A stretch of DNA of 64,000 nt, from the NCBI RefSeq assembly GCF_006438825.1, contig NZ_RCZP01000001.1, forward strand, positions 373,056 through 437,055. The letters are read 5' to 3'. A program made the translations under genes and the position numbers. The notes below the pieces were generated by a model. It was not told the DNA's origin. It saw nothing but the letters and a program-made list of their open reading frames with translations, and made no database searches. This document shows positions 7,578 to 15,908 of this stretch, piece by piece; within the stretch, counting starts at the first letter, position 1, and every line of letters starts with the position of its first letter. The stretch comes from Muricoccus nepalensis (GTDB taxonomy: Bacteria; Pseudomonadota; Alphaproteobacteria; Acetobacterales; Acetobacteraceae).

Positions 7578-8496
7578 CGATGTATTGCTCCATCCGCCGC
7601 CGCAGCGCCGCGTCCGGCATCCGCCCCTGGGCGGCCTTCAGGTTGTCGTCAACGTAGCGCGCCTGCGCCATGCCCGGGATCGCGCAGGTCACGGCCTCGT
7701 GGGAGACGATGTACTTCAGCATCACCTGCGCCCAGCTCGTGCAGTCGATCTCCGCCGCCCAGTCCGGCAGCGGCCTTCCCTGCGTCGCCCGGAACACGCT
7801 GCCCCGCCCGAAGGGCAGGTTGATGAAGACCGCCATGCCCCGGTCCCGCGCCAACGGGATGATCCGCTCGGCCGCGTTGCGGTTGTCGAGCGCGTAGTCG
7901 ATCTGGATCGAGTCGAGCGTCTCGCGCCGCATCATCGCCTCGAAGGCCTCGTACTGCCGGTCGAAGGAGGTGGTCGCGCCGAGGTAGCGGATGCGCCCCG
8001 CCGCCTTCAGCTCCCGCAGCGTCGCCAGCTCGTCGGCGATGTCGCGCAGGTTATGCACGGCGATAAGGTCGATCCGGTCCGTCCTGAGGTTGCGGAAGCA
8101 CCCCTCGATCTGCGCCCGCCCCTGCTCCTTGTTGTCCACCGCGACCTTCGTGCAGACGAACATGGAGGGCCGGATGCCGAGGTCCGCCATCAGCCCGCCC
8201 ATCACCGGCTCGGCCACGCCATAGGTCGGCGAGGTGTCGAGCACCGTGCCGCCGAGCTGGTGGAACCGCCGGAAGGTCTCCCGCAGCGGCGCGAGGTCCT
8301 CCTCGGTCTTCGCGTCCTCGTAGCGGCGCGCCGAGCCGAGGCCGACCACCGGGATCATCTCGCCGGAGGAGGGAATCGGCTTGCGGAGGAGTTCCGCCGG
8401 CGCCGCCGCCGGCTGGGCCGCGGCCCCCGGGGGCAGGGCCAGGGCGGCCCCGGCGGAAAGGCCTGCCGAGAGAAGGCTGCGGCGGCTGGCTTGCAT
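7567..8496 (-). CDS. Tat-exported aldo/keto reductase
   Basis: 309 residues. The N-terminus is a twin-arginine signal (ASRRSLLSAGLSAGAALAL, then PPGAAAQ), so the enzyme is likely exported folded, possibly with its cofactor. The aldo/keto reductase barrel follows: VLDTSPTYG with the catalytic Asp and Tyr, FVCTKV with the Lys, IAVHNL with the His, and AIPGM near the NADPH-binding end. Start ATG 8496 gives a clean signal peptide. It is cotranscribed with the downstream TLC-like carrier. An exported NAD(P)H-type reductase is unusual because the periplasm lacks free NADPH; related Tat-dependent AKRs are known only from genomes. The substrate is unknown. Confidence 0.85.
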   Translation of the reverse strand: MQASRRSLLSAGLSAGAALALPPGAAAQPAAAPAELLRKPIPSSGEMIPVVGLGSARRYEDAKTEEDLAPLRETFRRFHQLGGTVLDTSPTYGVAEPVMGGLMADLGIRPSMFVCTKVAVDNKEQGRAQIEGCFRNLRTDRIDLIAVHNLRDIADELATLRELKAAGRIRYLGATTSFDRQYEAFEAMMRRETLDSIQIDYALDNRNAAERIIPLARDRGMAVFINLPFGRGSVFRATQGRPLPDWAAEIDCTSWAQVMLKYIVSHEAVTCAIPGMAQARYVDDNLKAAQGRMPDAALRRRMEQYIDAL

Positions 8497-8607
8497 GGCG
8501 TCGTCTCCCCGGGGAGCGGGCCGCGGGATGCGGCCTGCGGCGTCGTGCCGGGCGCGAGGTTTGCGCGGCCCGCCGCCTGGGTCGATACCGGTCCGGGCAA
8601 AAAACGC

Positions 8608-9087
8608 TCAGCCCGCCGCGGCGCAGCTCCCGCAGGTCCCCTCGACCTCCACCGTCGCCCGCACCGGGCTGAACCCCGCCGCCCGGGCCGCGGCCGCGAC
8701 GGCCCGCGCCACCGTGTCGTCCGACAGCTCCGCCGTGCGCCCGCACTTCCCGCAGATGAGGAACTGGTGGGGATGGTCGTGCTCGTGCCCGTGGGGCGCC
8801 TCCATGCAGGGCAGGAAGGCGTTCAGCCGCTCGATCCGGTGGATCAGCCCCTGGGCCATCAGGAAGTCGAGCGCGCGGTAGACCGTCGGCGGCGCCGCCC
8901 CCGGCCGCTCGGCGCGCAGCCGGTCGAGCAGCGCGTAGGCGCCGACGGGCTGCCCCGCCTCCAGCACCATCTCCAACACCCGCCGGCGGAGCGGCGTGAG
9001 CTGCACGCCGCGGCGAAGGCAGGACTCCTCGGCCTCGCGAAGGGCCTCGGCCGCGAGCGGGGCTTGGGGGTGGTCGCCGTGGGGCAT
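8608..9087 (-). CDS. Fur-family metalloregulator, Zur-like
   Basis: 159 residues. The N-terminal winged helix (QLTPLRRRVLEMVLEAGQPV, then APPTVYRALDFL) is the Fur-family DNA-binding domain. The C-terminal part has the His-rich segment HGHEHDHPHQFLICGKCG and an ending with CGSC. The two CxxC motifs form the structural zinc site, and the wording HQFLICGKCGRTAEL is closer to Zur than to Fur. It is therefore probably a zinc-responsive repressor. No zinc-uptake genes are adjacent; the gene is divergent from hisI. A run of T lies directly after its stop codon (8599-8604 on this strand) and could aid termination. Confidence 0.8.
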   Translation of the reverse strand: MPHGDHPQAPLAAEALREAEESCLRRGVQLTPLRRRVLEMVLEAGQPVGAYALLDRLRAERPGAAPPTVYRALDFLMAQGLIHRIERLNAFLPCMEAPHGHEHDHPHQFLICGKCGRTAELSDDTVARAVAAAARAAGFSPVRATVEVEGTCGSCAAAG

Positions 9088-9145
9088 CCGGTCCTCGGGG
9101 CGGCGCGCATGGAAGGGGGCCGCCGCGACCCCCTATATAGTCGGC

Positions 9146-9619
9146 ATGGCCGAACCGCCCAACCTCGCCCCTGCCCCGCCGACCCGCCCCGCCGCCCTGC
9201 CGGCCTGGCACCCGCCCTCCCCCGACGCCCGCGCCGCCTTCGTCGCCGCGCTCCGGCCGGACGAGAAGGGCCTCGTCGCCGCCATCGCCCAGGCCGAGGG
9301 CACGGGGGAGGTGCTGATGCTCGCCTGGATGAACGCCGAGGCCGTCGCCGAGACGCTCGAGACGGGGCGGGTGACCTACTACAGCCGCTCCCGCCGGAAG
9401 CTCTGGCGCAAGGGCGCGACCTCGGGCCAGGTGCAGCACCTGCTCGACCTCCGCCTCGACTGCGACGGCGACGCGCTGCTCGCGACCGTCCACCAGGAGG
9501 GCGTCGCCTGCCACACGGGCCGCCGCTCCTGCTTCTCCTGGGGCCTGGCCGGGGAGGCGGTCGCGCCGCTCGAGCCCGTCCTGCAGGACCCGGCGCGCCT
9601 TTACGGCCGGGAGGGCTGA
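9146..9619 (+). CDS. hisI: Phosphoribosyl-AMP cyclohydrolase
   Basis: 157 residues; opens the purine ring of phosphoribosyl-AMP in histidine biosynthesis. Family motifs are VLMLAWMNAEA, TYYSRSRRKLWRKGATSGQ, LDCDGDALL and GVACHTGRRSCF, which supply the zinc cysteines and magnesium aspartates. It lacks the HisE domain, so the pyrophosphohydrolase must be encoded elsewhere. ATG 9146 is preferred; longer in-frame reading upstream runs through the divergent promoter region. A TATA-rich stretch (cctatatagtc) just upstream may be its -10 region. It stands alone, away from other his genes. Confidence 0.92.
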   Translation: MAEPPNLAPAPPTRPAALPAWHPPSPDARAAFVAALRPDEKGLVAAIAQAEGTGEVLMLAWMNAEAVAETLETGRVTYYSRSRRKLWRKGATSGQVQHLLDLRLDCDGDALLATVHQEGVACHTGRRSCFSWGLAGEAVAPLEPVLQDPARLYGREG

Positions 9620-9724
9620 GGCCGCCCCGCCCGACCCCGCCGGGGTGAGGATCCCGCCCCGCCGGATTGACGGCCCGGACGGGGCGGCGCTTCCCTGGCC
9701 GCTCCGCCACGGAAGGACCGCCCC

Positions 9725-10396
9725 ATGCCCCTGACCATGCCGGAGGAGCTCATCCTCCTCATGCTGGACGACCGCAGCGGGCGGCTGAACGAGCCCGCCG
9801 GCCCCGCCTCGGGCGACGCCGTCGCCTGCGCCATCCTCGGCGAGCTCGCGCTGCACAAGCGCCTCGAGACCGCCCCCGGCCGCCTCTTCGTGACCGACCC
9901 GACGCCGACCGGCGACCCCCTCCTCGACCCCGTCCTCGCCCGCATCGCCGCCGACCCCGGCCCGGCGCCAGGAGAGGGCGGGCCGCACGACAGCCGCTGG
10001 TGGATCGAGGCGCTGGGCCTCGAGGCCGAGGGCTTCCGCGAGGCCATCCTCGCCCGCCTCGTCGCCCGCGGCATCCTGCGGGAGGAGGAGGGGCGGTTCC
10101 TGTGGATCTTCCCCGAGCGCCGCTACCCCGCGGTCTCCGACAAGGAGGAGCGCGAGGTGAAGGCCCGCCTGACCGGCGTGATCTTCGACGACCACACGCC
10201 CGCCCCGCGCGACAGCCTCCTCATCGGCCTCGCCCGCGCCGCCGGCCTTCTGCCCCTCATCCTCGCGCCCGACGCGCTGGAGGCGGCCGAGCCGCGGATC
10301 GCCGAGGTCGCCGACCTCGATGAGCTGAGCCGCTCCCTCGGCAACGCCGTGCGCGACATCTTCGTGGAGATGGCCCGCTACGCGCCGATGATGTGA
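9725..10396 (+). CDS. GPP34 (GOLPH3/Vps74-like) family protein
   Basis: 223 residues. The start LTMPEELILLMLDDRSGRL and the following ACAILGELALHKRLE match the GPP34 domain found in eukaryotic Golgi phosphoprotein 3. The mid-part WWIEALGLEAEGFREAILARLVARGILREEEG and the C-terminal DSLLIGLARAAGLL are also typical. In eukaryotes the fold binds phosphatidylinositol-4-phosphate and glycosyltransferase tails. The role in bacteria is unknown and lipid binding should not be assumed. No signal peptide is seen. It converges with the SemiSWEET gene 7 bases away. No functional context is visible from the neighbours. Confidence 0.82.
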   Translation: MPLTMPEELILLMLDDRSGRLNEPAGPASGDAVACAILGELALHKRLETAPGRLFVTDPTPTGDPLLDPVLARIAADPGPAPGEGGPHDSRWWIEALGLEAEGFREAILARLVARGILREEEGRFLWIFPERRYPAVSDKEEREVKARLTGVIFDDHTPAPRDSLLIGLARAAGLLPLILAPDALEAAEPRIAEVADLDELSRSLGNAVRDIFVEMARYAPMM

Positions 10397-10403
10397 GGCC
10401 GCC

Positions 10404-10658
10404 TCAGCCGAAGCGGAGCTTCATCGCCAGGATGTAGGCGGACAGGACCAGCGTGGCCGCGTTGGCCAGGATGATCCCGTTGCTGCCGATCAGCAGCCCG
10501 TAGGCGAGCCAGAGGCCCACGCCGGTGGTGAAGAGCAGCAGCATGGGCGTGGAGAGGTCGCTCGCCGAGCGCGTGCGGTGCGTCCGCAACACCTGGGGCA
10601 CGAAGGCGATGGTGGTGAGCACCCCCGCGACCACGCCCAGCCACTCCACCCCGTCCAT
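10404..10658 (-). CDS. SemiSWEET-type sugar transporter (PQ-loop, 3 TM)
   Basis: 84 residues in three hydrophobic helices, the length of a bacterial SemiSWEET, which works as a dimer to pass sugars across the membrane. The PQ-loop proline-glutamine is in IAFVPQVLRTHRTRSASDLS, followed by LLLFTTGVGLWLAYGLLI, and the last helix ends just before the stop. Start ATG 10658 (MDGVEWLGVVAGVLTT) places the first helix at once, as expected. The sugar cannot be predicted. Confidence 0.87.
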   Translation of the reverse strand: MDGVEWLGVVAGVLTTIAFVPQVLRTHRTRSASDLSTPMLLLFTTGVGLWLAYGLLIGSNGIILANAATLVLSAYILAMKLRFG

Positions 10659-10772
10659 CGCCCGCCCCCGCGCGCCGCGCCGCCCCGGGACTCCGGGGCG
10701 CTTTCCCTGGCGGCCGCCCCCGCCTATGCATCAGCCCATGCCCGAAATCCACCGCCCTCCCACGGGGCCGGC

Positions 10773-11915
10773 ATGACCCTCGTCTACGTCGTGGCCGGCG
10801 AGTCCTCCGGCGACGTCCTCGGCGCCCGGCTCGTCGCGCGCCTGCGCGAGGCGCGGCCGGACCTCCGCTTCGCCGGCATCGGCGGCGAGCGCCTGGCCGA
10901 GGCCGGAATCGAGAGCCTCTTCCCCATGCGCGAGCTCGCGCTGATGGGCCTGCTCGAGGTGCTGCCGAACATCCGCGCCCTCGCCCGGCGCCTCGACGAG
11001 ACCGTCGCCGACATCGCCGCCCGCCGCCCCGCCGTCCTCGTCACCATCGACAGCCCGGGCTTCGCGCTCCGCGTCGCGGCGCGGGTGCGGCCGCTCGGCA
11101 TCCCCGTCGTCCACTACGTCGCCCCGCAGGTCTGGGCCTGGCGCCAGGGGAGGGTGAAGCGGATGGCCGGCCGCATCGACCGCATCCTCGCCCTGCTGCC
11201 CTTCGAGGCCCCCTTCTTCGAGCGCGCGGGCATCCCCGTCACCTTCGTCGGCCACCCCGTGCTCGAGAGCGGCGCCGACGCCGGCGACGCCGCCCGCTTC
11301 CGCCGCCGCCACGGGATCGCCGAGGGCGAGAGGGTGGTCCTCGTCATGCCCGGCAGCCGCCGCACGGAGGTCGGCCGGCTGCTGCCCATCTTCGGGGAGA
11401 CGCTCCGCCTCGTCGCCGGCCGCCACCCGGGCCTGCGCCCCGTCGTGCCGCTGGCCGGCCCCGTGGAGGAGGCGGTGCGGGACGCGGCCGCCGGCTGGAC
11501 CCCCGCGCCGATCCTCGTCCGCGACCTCGCCGACAAGCACGACGCCTTCGCCGCCGCCGAGGCGGGCCTGATCAAGTCCGGCACCTCCTCTCTCGAGGTC
11601 GCGATGGCCGGTGTGCCAATGGTGGTCGGCTACAAGCTCAACCCCGTCACCGGCTGGCTCATCCGCCGCATGGCGAAGGTGAAGTACGCGAGCATCGTCA
11701 ACCTCCTCGCCGACGCCCCGGTCATCCCGGAGCTCCTGATCGAGGATTGCCGCCCTCCCCTCCTCGCGGAGGCGCTGGGCCGCCTCCTCGCCGGCGAGGG
11801 CGTGGCCGAGCAGCGGGAGGGCTTCGCCCGCGTCATGTCGCTCCTCTCGCCCCCCAGCGGAGGCAGCCCGAGCGAGGCGGCGGCGCGGGCGGTGCTGGCG
11901 ACGGTCCGCGCCTGA
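10773..11915 (+). CDS. lpxB: Lipid-A-disaccharide synthase
   Basis: 380 residues; glycosyltransferase family 19 at the inner membrane, joining UDP-2,3-diacylglucosamine and lipid X to form the lipid A disaccharide. Visible motifs are VVAGESSGDVLGARL at the N-terminus, YVAPQVWAWRQGRVK, FVGHPVLE, VMPGSRRTEV, and KSGTSSLEVAMAGVPMVVGY near the UDP site. Start ATG 10773 gives the family-typical MTLVYVVAGESSGD. It is separated from the usual lpxD-fabZ-lpxA cluster, at least within this window. It ends at a strong hairpin shared with the convergent DUF2382 gene. Confidence 0.95.
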   Translation: MTLVYVVAGESSGDVLGARLVARLREARPDLRFAGIGGERLAEAGIESLFPMRELALMGLLEVLPNIRALARRLDETVADIAARRPAVLVTIDSPGFALRVAARVRPLGIPVVHYVAPQVWAWRQGRVKRMAGRIDRILALLPFEAPFFERAGIPVTFVGHPVLESGADAGDAARFRRRHGIAEGERVVLVMPGSRRTEVGRLLPIFGETLRLVAGRHPGLRPVVPLAGPVEEAVRDAAAGWTPAPILVRDLADKHDAFAAAEAGLIKSGTSSLEVAMAGVPMVVGYKLNPVTGWLIRRMAKVKYASIVNLLADAPVIPELLIEDCRPPLLAEALGRLLAGEGVAEQREGFARVMSLLSPPSGGSPSEAAARAVLATVRA

Positions 11916-11917
11916 AC

Positions 11918-11954
11918 GCAGGAAGGGCCGCGGCTTCCACCGCGGCCCCCCTGC
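11918..11954. terminator. Hairpin between convergent lpxB and DUF2382 gene
   Basis: A near-perfect inverted repeat begins 3 bases after the lpxB stop: a 9-bp GC stem (11925-11933 with 11940-11948) with a 6-base loop, extended outwards by gcagg/cctgc. There is no long T run, but the position between convergent genes fits a bidirectional terminator. Confidence 0.6.
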
Positions 11955-11973
11955 TCCACCCAACCCGCGCGGT

Positions 11974-12936
11974 TCAGACGCGCGGCTTGCCCGTCGTGCC
12001 AGAGGTCGTGCCGGTGGTCGTGCCGGTGGTCGTGCCGCTCGTGCCCGTCGTGGTCCCGGCGGTGCGGTCGTCCTCGACCTCCACCTCGGTGTGGCGGACG
12101 GTGTCGGTCACGTTCTGCGTGCGCTCGCCGACATCCTTGCGGATGACCAGCTCCTCCTTCACGCGCGCCTCCTTGGCGACGACCGCCTCCTCGGAGTGCT
12201 CCACCGCGTCGATGACGCGCTCGCGGAAGGCGTCGTCGGCGGCCGAGAGCGGCTGGTCCACCACGCGGCGCTCGATCGAGACGTGCTCGTCGCGCAGCGT
12301 CACGCTCTCGCTGACCGGCGTCTCGACGATGTAGGAGCGGACGCGGACCCGGCCGCGATCCATCTCGCGCTTGCCGACGCGCAGGCGCTCCTCGACGACC
12401 GGGATGCGCTCCTCGTTCGTCGTGCTCGCGCCCGTCATGCGGTCGCCCGTCGCGCGCTCGCCCGTCATCCCGGTCTGCGGCATCGCCGCGCCCGTGCCGA
12501 CGGCCGGGGTGGCGGTGCCGCCCATGCTCGCCGCGCCGACCGCGCCCGTGGTGCCCATCCCGCCAGACATGCTGTCGGCGGAGCCGCTCCAGCCGGACGC
12601 GCGCCACTCGGCCTCGCGGCTGTCGAGATCGACGGCGCCATGCGCCTCGAAGACGTCGAGCGCGTGGTCGACCACGCTGTCGTCGACCTGGGCCGAGACG
12701 ACAAAGCCGCCGCGGCGAATGCCCTCCGCATAGGCCTGACGATCCTCGTCGGCGATGAAGAGGTCCTTCAGCGAGGCCCAGAAGCCGGTCTCGCCCGTGC
12801 CGGTGCCGCCCGCCCCCTCGGTGTTGCCGTGGATCGAGATCTGACTGGAGTCGATGCCGTCATGCGAGCGAAGATGGGAGACGACGGCCTCCGCCTCGGA
12901 GCGACTGTCGAAAAGGCCGGTGATCGTGCGGGTCAT
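11974..12936 (-). CDS. General-stress-type protein with C-terminal DUF2382 (YsnF/AvaK) domain
   Basis: About 320 residues. The N-terminal ~100 residues (TITGLFDSRSEAEAVVSHLR, then VSAQVDDSVVDHALDVFEAHGA) resemble the general stress protein 17M/YflT-type ferredoxin-like domain. A Gly/Met/Thr-rich linker follows. The charged beta-rich DUF2382 domain (RIPVVEERLRVGKREMDRGR, then VRVRSYIVETPVSESVTLRDEHV) continues to about residue 290. The tail is low-complexity Thr-Gly repeats ending TTGKPRV. Start ATG 12936 (MTRTITGLF) is chosen over longer reading because the domain begins at once. Family members are often stress-induced; biochemical function is unknown. A second DUF2382 gene lies just upstream in the same direction. 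Confidence 0.78.
   Translation of the reverse strand: MTRTITGLFDSRSEAEAVVSHLRSHDGIDSSQISIHGNTEGAGGTGTGETGFWASLKDLFIADEDRQAYAEGIRRGGFVVSAQVDDSVVDHALDVFEAHGAVDLDSREAEWRASGWSGSADSMSGGMGTTGAVGAASMGGTATPAVGTGAAMPQTGMTGERATGDRMTGASTTNEERIPVVEERLRVGKREMDRGRVRVRSYIVETPVSESVTLRDEHVSIERRVVDQPLSAADDAFRERVIDAVEHSEEAVVAKEARVKEELVIRKDVGERTQNVTDTVRHTEVEVEDDRTAGTTTGTSGTTTGTTTGTTSGTTGKPRV
11996..12063. repeat. Short in-gene tandem repeat coding a Thr-Gly tail
   Basis: Imperfect 12-base units of the type ggtcgtgccggt are repeated at the 3' end of the DUF2382 gene. On the coding strand they encode Thr-Gly blocks. Such units can expand or shrink by slippage, so tail length may vary between strains. Confidence 0.6.
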
Positions 12937-12996
12937 GCGTGCATTCCTTCTTGGCTGCAACTGGCTTTGCTTGAAACGGGATGGGACGCCCTGGCT

Positions 12997-13398
12997 TCAG
13001 GAGCCGGACGGCTCCGGCACCGCGGGGATGCGCTCGACCGCGGCGTGCTGCACCCGGCGCGTCGCCGGCTGCTCGAACGACTTGTCCTCGTCGATCATCC
13101 GGACGTGGATCTCCTCGCGCAGAACAAGGCGCTTCTCGACGACGAGAACCTCCTCCACAACGGGAATGATCATCACGTCCCCTTCCTGTCGCACGGCGGG
13201 GGCCTCGGTGACAGTGTGGCCCATGGGACGTCGCTCCACCTCGGCCCGGCGGCTTCGGAGCGTCGCGCGGAGAACCTCGTCCACCACCTCCGTGGTGAGG
13301 GCCACGCGCACGCGTCCCGTCTCCACCTGCCGCTTCCCGAGCAGGAGAGTTTCCTCGACGAGAGGAACGACGGTCTCGGCAGGAGCCTCATACGTCAT
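12997..13398 (-). CDS. Stand-alone DUF2382 protein
   Basis: 133 residues, made almost entirely of DUF2382-type sequence in two halves: VVPLVEETLLLGKRQVETGR followed by VRVALTTEVVDEVLRATLR, then MIIPVVEEVLVVEKRLVLRE. The VEE-L-VxKR pattern is the same as in the larger protein encoded 60 bases downstream, so the pair probably arose by duplication and is probably cotranscribed. No membrane segment or signal peptide. The function of the family is unknown; stress association is suggested by related genes. Confidence 0.78.
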   Translation of the reverse strand: MTYEAPAETVVPLVEETLLLGKRQVETGRVRVALTTEVVDEVLRATLRSRRAEVERRPMGHTVTEAPAVRQEGDVMIIPVVEEVLVVEKRLVLREEIHVRMIDEDKSFEQPATRRVQHAAVERIPAVPEPSGS

Positions 13399-13489
13399 CG
13401 CAACCTCACCCCGGACCGTTCTGAAAACGGGGGACTCGCGAGGGGGTTGCGGCGCCGGCCGGAAAAGTCGGGCGGTCAGGCGGCCCGCG

Positions 13490-15805
13490 TCACACCGCGT
13501 GCCGCTTCGGCCGGGCCTTGCGGCGAAGCTCCATCAGGTCCGCCTCCTCCCGCACCGCGCTGCGAAGGATCGCCTCCTGCCCCCAGCGGTACTGCGGCGG
13601 GCAGGCCGTCCGCACGCCGTAGCGCGCGGCCGCGTTCATGGTGAAGGCCGGGTCCACCAGGTGCGGCCGCGCCAGCGCCACGAGGTCCGCGCGCCCCGCC
13701 GCCAGGATGGTGTTCACCTGGTCGGCCGAGGTGATGCTGCCCACGCACATGGTCGCGACCTTCGCCTCGTTGCGGATCATGTCGGACCAGGGCACCTGGA
13801 ACATCCGCCCGTAATGCGGCGCGCTGCCCGCCACCGTCTGCCCCGTGGAGACGTCGAGCAGGTCGCAGCCCTCCTCGGCGAAGGCGCGGGCGATGGCCAG
13901 GGTCTCCGCGTCGGTCACGCCGCCCTCCGCCCAGTCCGTCGCGGAGACGCGCACGCTCATCGGCTTGTCCGACGGCCAGGCGGCGCGCAGCGCGCGATAG
14001 ACCTCCAGCGGGTAGCGCAGCCGGTTCTCGAGGCTCCCGCCATAGGCGTCCTCGCGGCGGTTGAGCAGCGGCGAGAGGAAGCTCGCCATGAGGTAGCCGT
14101 GGGCGCAGTGGAACTCGAGCATGTCGAAGCCGGCCCGCGCGCCCCGCGCCGCGGCCTGCACGAAGTCGTCGCGCACGCGGTCCATCTCGGCCCGCGTGAT
14201 CGCGCGCGGCACCTGGCTGTTCGGGAAATAGGGAATGGCGCTCGCGGACACGATCGGCCAGCCGCCCTCCGGCAGGGGCTGGTCCATCCCCTCCCACATG
14301 AGCTTCGTGGCCCCCTTCTGCCCGGCATGGCCGAGCTGCAGCGCAATCCGGCTGCCGCCATGCGCGTGCACGAAATCGACGATCCGCTTCCAGGCGGCCT
14401 CCTGCGCGTCGTTCCAGAGTCCCGTGCAGCCCGGCGTGATCCGCGCCTCCGGCGAGACGCAGGTCATCTCCGTGAAGATCAGCCCCGCGCCGCCCGTCGC
14501 CCGCGCGCCGTAGTGCATCAGGTGCCAGTCGTCGGGCAGTCCGTCCGTCGCGGAGTACTGGCACATCGGCGCCACCACCACGCGGTTCGGAAGCTCCATG
14601 CCGCGCAGCCGGAAGGGCTGGAACATCGGCGGCGCGCCCTTCACCGCCGGCAGGCCCTGCCCGCGCACCTCCTCCTCGAACAGCGCGCGCGATTCCTCCA
14701 CGAACTCCGGCGCGCGGAGGGTGAGGTTCTCCCAGGTGATCGCCTTCGAGCGCGTCATCACCCCGAAGGCGAAGCGCGCCGGCGGCATGTCCCAGAAGCG
14801 CGCGACGTGCTCGAACCAGACGAGCGACACGTCCGCCGCGTGCTGGATCTTCTCCACCTCCTCGCGCCGCCCGCCCTCGAAGCGCGCCAGCGCCTCCTCC
14901 ACGGTGCCGCCGCGCATGAAGGCGGCGTGCAGGTGGATGGCGTCCTCCATCGCGAGCTTCGTGCCGGAGCCGATGGAGTAGTGCGCCGTCGCCTTCGCAT
15001 CCCCCAGCAGCACCACCTTGCCCTTCGACCACCGCGCGCAGCGCATCATCGGGAACTGCCGCCACAGGCTGCGGTTGGTAATGAGCCGGTGGCCCTCCAG
15101 CTCCTCCGCGAAGACCTCCTCCATGAAGGCGGCGCTCCTCTCCTCGCTCATCGCGCCCAGCCCCGCGCGCTCGAAGGTCCCGGGATCGGTCTCCAGCACC
15201 CAGGTGCTCGCGCCCCGCTCGTACTGGTAGCAATGGGCGATGAAGATCCCTTCCGGCCGCTCCTTGAAGAAGAAGGTGAAGGCGTCGAAGGGCCGGGTGC
15301 TGCCCATCCAGGCGAAGCGGTTGGGGCGCAGGTCCACGGTGGGCTGGAAGTGCTCGAGGTCGCGCGCCCGTACGGGGCTGTTGATGCCGTCCGCCGCCAC
15401 CACCAGATCCGCGTCCGGAAAGTCCTCGGGCATGGCGTCCCGCCCGAACTCCAGCTCCACGCCCAGCGCCCGCGCCCGCTCCTGCAGCAGCATCAGCAGG
15501 GTGCGGCGCGAGCAGCCGCAGAAGCCGTTGCCGCCGATCCGGTGCGCCGCCACCTCGTTGCCGCGCTTGGCCACGATCTCGATGTCGTCCCAGTAGGCGA
15601 AGGCGCCGGTGATGGCCTCGTAGGATTCCCGGTCCGCCCGCTCGAAGGTCTCCAGCGTCTGGTCGCTGAACACCACGCCGAAGCCGAAGGTGTCGTCGGC
15701 CCGGTTGCGCTCCACCACCGTGATCCGCGCCTCCGGCCGGTCGCGCTTCATCAGGATGGCGAAGTAGAGCCCGGCGGGGCCGCCGCCGATGACCGCGATC
15801 CGCAT
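13490..15805 (-). CDS. abmA: 2-aminobenzoyl-CoA monooxygenase/reductase (FAD monooxygenase fused to old yellow enzyme)
   Basis: 771 residues, the size expected for the ~85 kDa anthraniloyl-CoA monooxygenase/reductase. The N-terminal half is an aromatic flavin monooxygenase: GGGPAGLYFA at residues 7-16, GADGIN-like VVAADGINS, and LLGDAKATAHYSIGSG, the second FAD motif. The C-terminal half (from ~residue 385) is an old-yellow-enzyme barrel: RVVVAPMCQYSATDG, LQLGHAG, and FHCAHGYLMASFLSPLLNRR. Together the halves would hydroxylate C5 of 2-aminobenzoyl-CoA and reduce the ring to a non-aromatic ketone. An alternative label is salicylyl-CoA 5-hydroxylase. The divergent operon with a 2-aminobenzoate-type CoA ligase favours anthranilate. 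It shares a promoter region with a repeated putative MarR operator. Confidence 0.85.
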   Translation of the reverse strand: MRIAVIGGGPAGLYFAILMKRDRPEARITVVERNRADDTFGFGVVFSDQTLETFERADRESYEAITGAFAYWDDIEIVAKRGNEVAAHRIGGNGFCGCSRRTLLMLLQERARALGVELEFGRDAMPEDFPDADLVVAADGINSPVRARDLEHFQPTVDLRPNRFAWMGSTRPFDAFTFFFKERPEGIFIAHCYQYERGASTWVLETDPGTFERAGLGAMSEERSAAFMEEVFAEELEGHRLITNRSLWRQFPMMRCARWSKGKVVLLGDAKATAHYSIGSGTKLAMEDAIHLHAAFMRGGTVEEALARFEGGRREEVEKIQHAADVSLVWFEHVARFWDMPPARFAFGVMTRSKAITWENLTLRAPEFVEESRALFEEEVRGQGLPAVKGAPPMFQPFRLRGMELPNRVVVAPMCQYSATDGLPDDWHLMHYGARATGGAGLIFTEMTCVSPEARITPGCTGLWNDAQEAAWKRIVDFVHAHGGSRIALQLGHAGQKGATKLMWEGMDQPLPEGGWPIVSASAIPYFPNSQVPRAITRAEMDRVRDDFVQAAARGARAGFDMLEFHCAHGYLMASFLSPLLNRREDAYGGSLENRLRYPLEVYRALRAAWPSDKPMSVRVSATDWAEGGVTDAETLAIARAFAEEGCDLLDVSTGQTVAGSAPHYGRMFQVPWSDMIRNEAKVATMCVGSITSADQVNTILAAGRADLVALARPHLVDPAFTMNAAARYGVRTACPPQYRWGQEAILRSAVREEADLMELRRKARPKRHAV

Positions 15806-15851
15806 GGGAAATCTCCTGGGCTGCCCCGGCGTCAGCCGGTGTAGAAGATAG

Positions 15852-15864
15852 TTTAGGCTTCAAG
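15852..15864 (+). repeat. Putative MarR operator, copy 1 (abmA side)
   Basis: Exact 13-base direct repeat tttaggcttcaag; partner copy at 15909. Further AT-rich half-sites (ctttcaaggtttcaac) follow it to 15880. An operator role is inferred from position and repetition. Confidence 0.5.
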
Positions 15865-15908
15865 CTTTCAAGGTTTCAACGGGCGCTTGCGGCCGGCCGC
15901 CGAAATCC

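Noticed and set aside
7585-9648. 687-codon plus-strand frame over the aldo/keto reductase and Fur-family genes
   Set aside because: Shadow frame of the minus-strand genes, with no recognisable domain.
11996-12063. Short tandem repeats that could suggest a CRISPR array
   Set aside because: Units are 12 bases with no spacers, lie inside a reading frame and encode Thr-Gly blocks.
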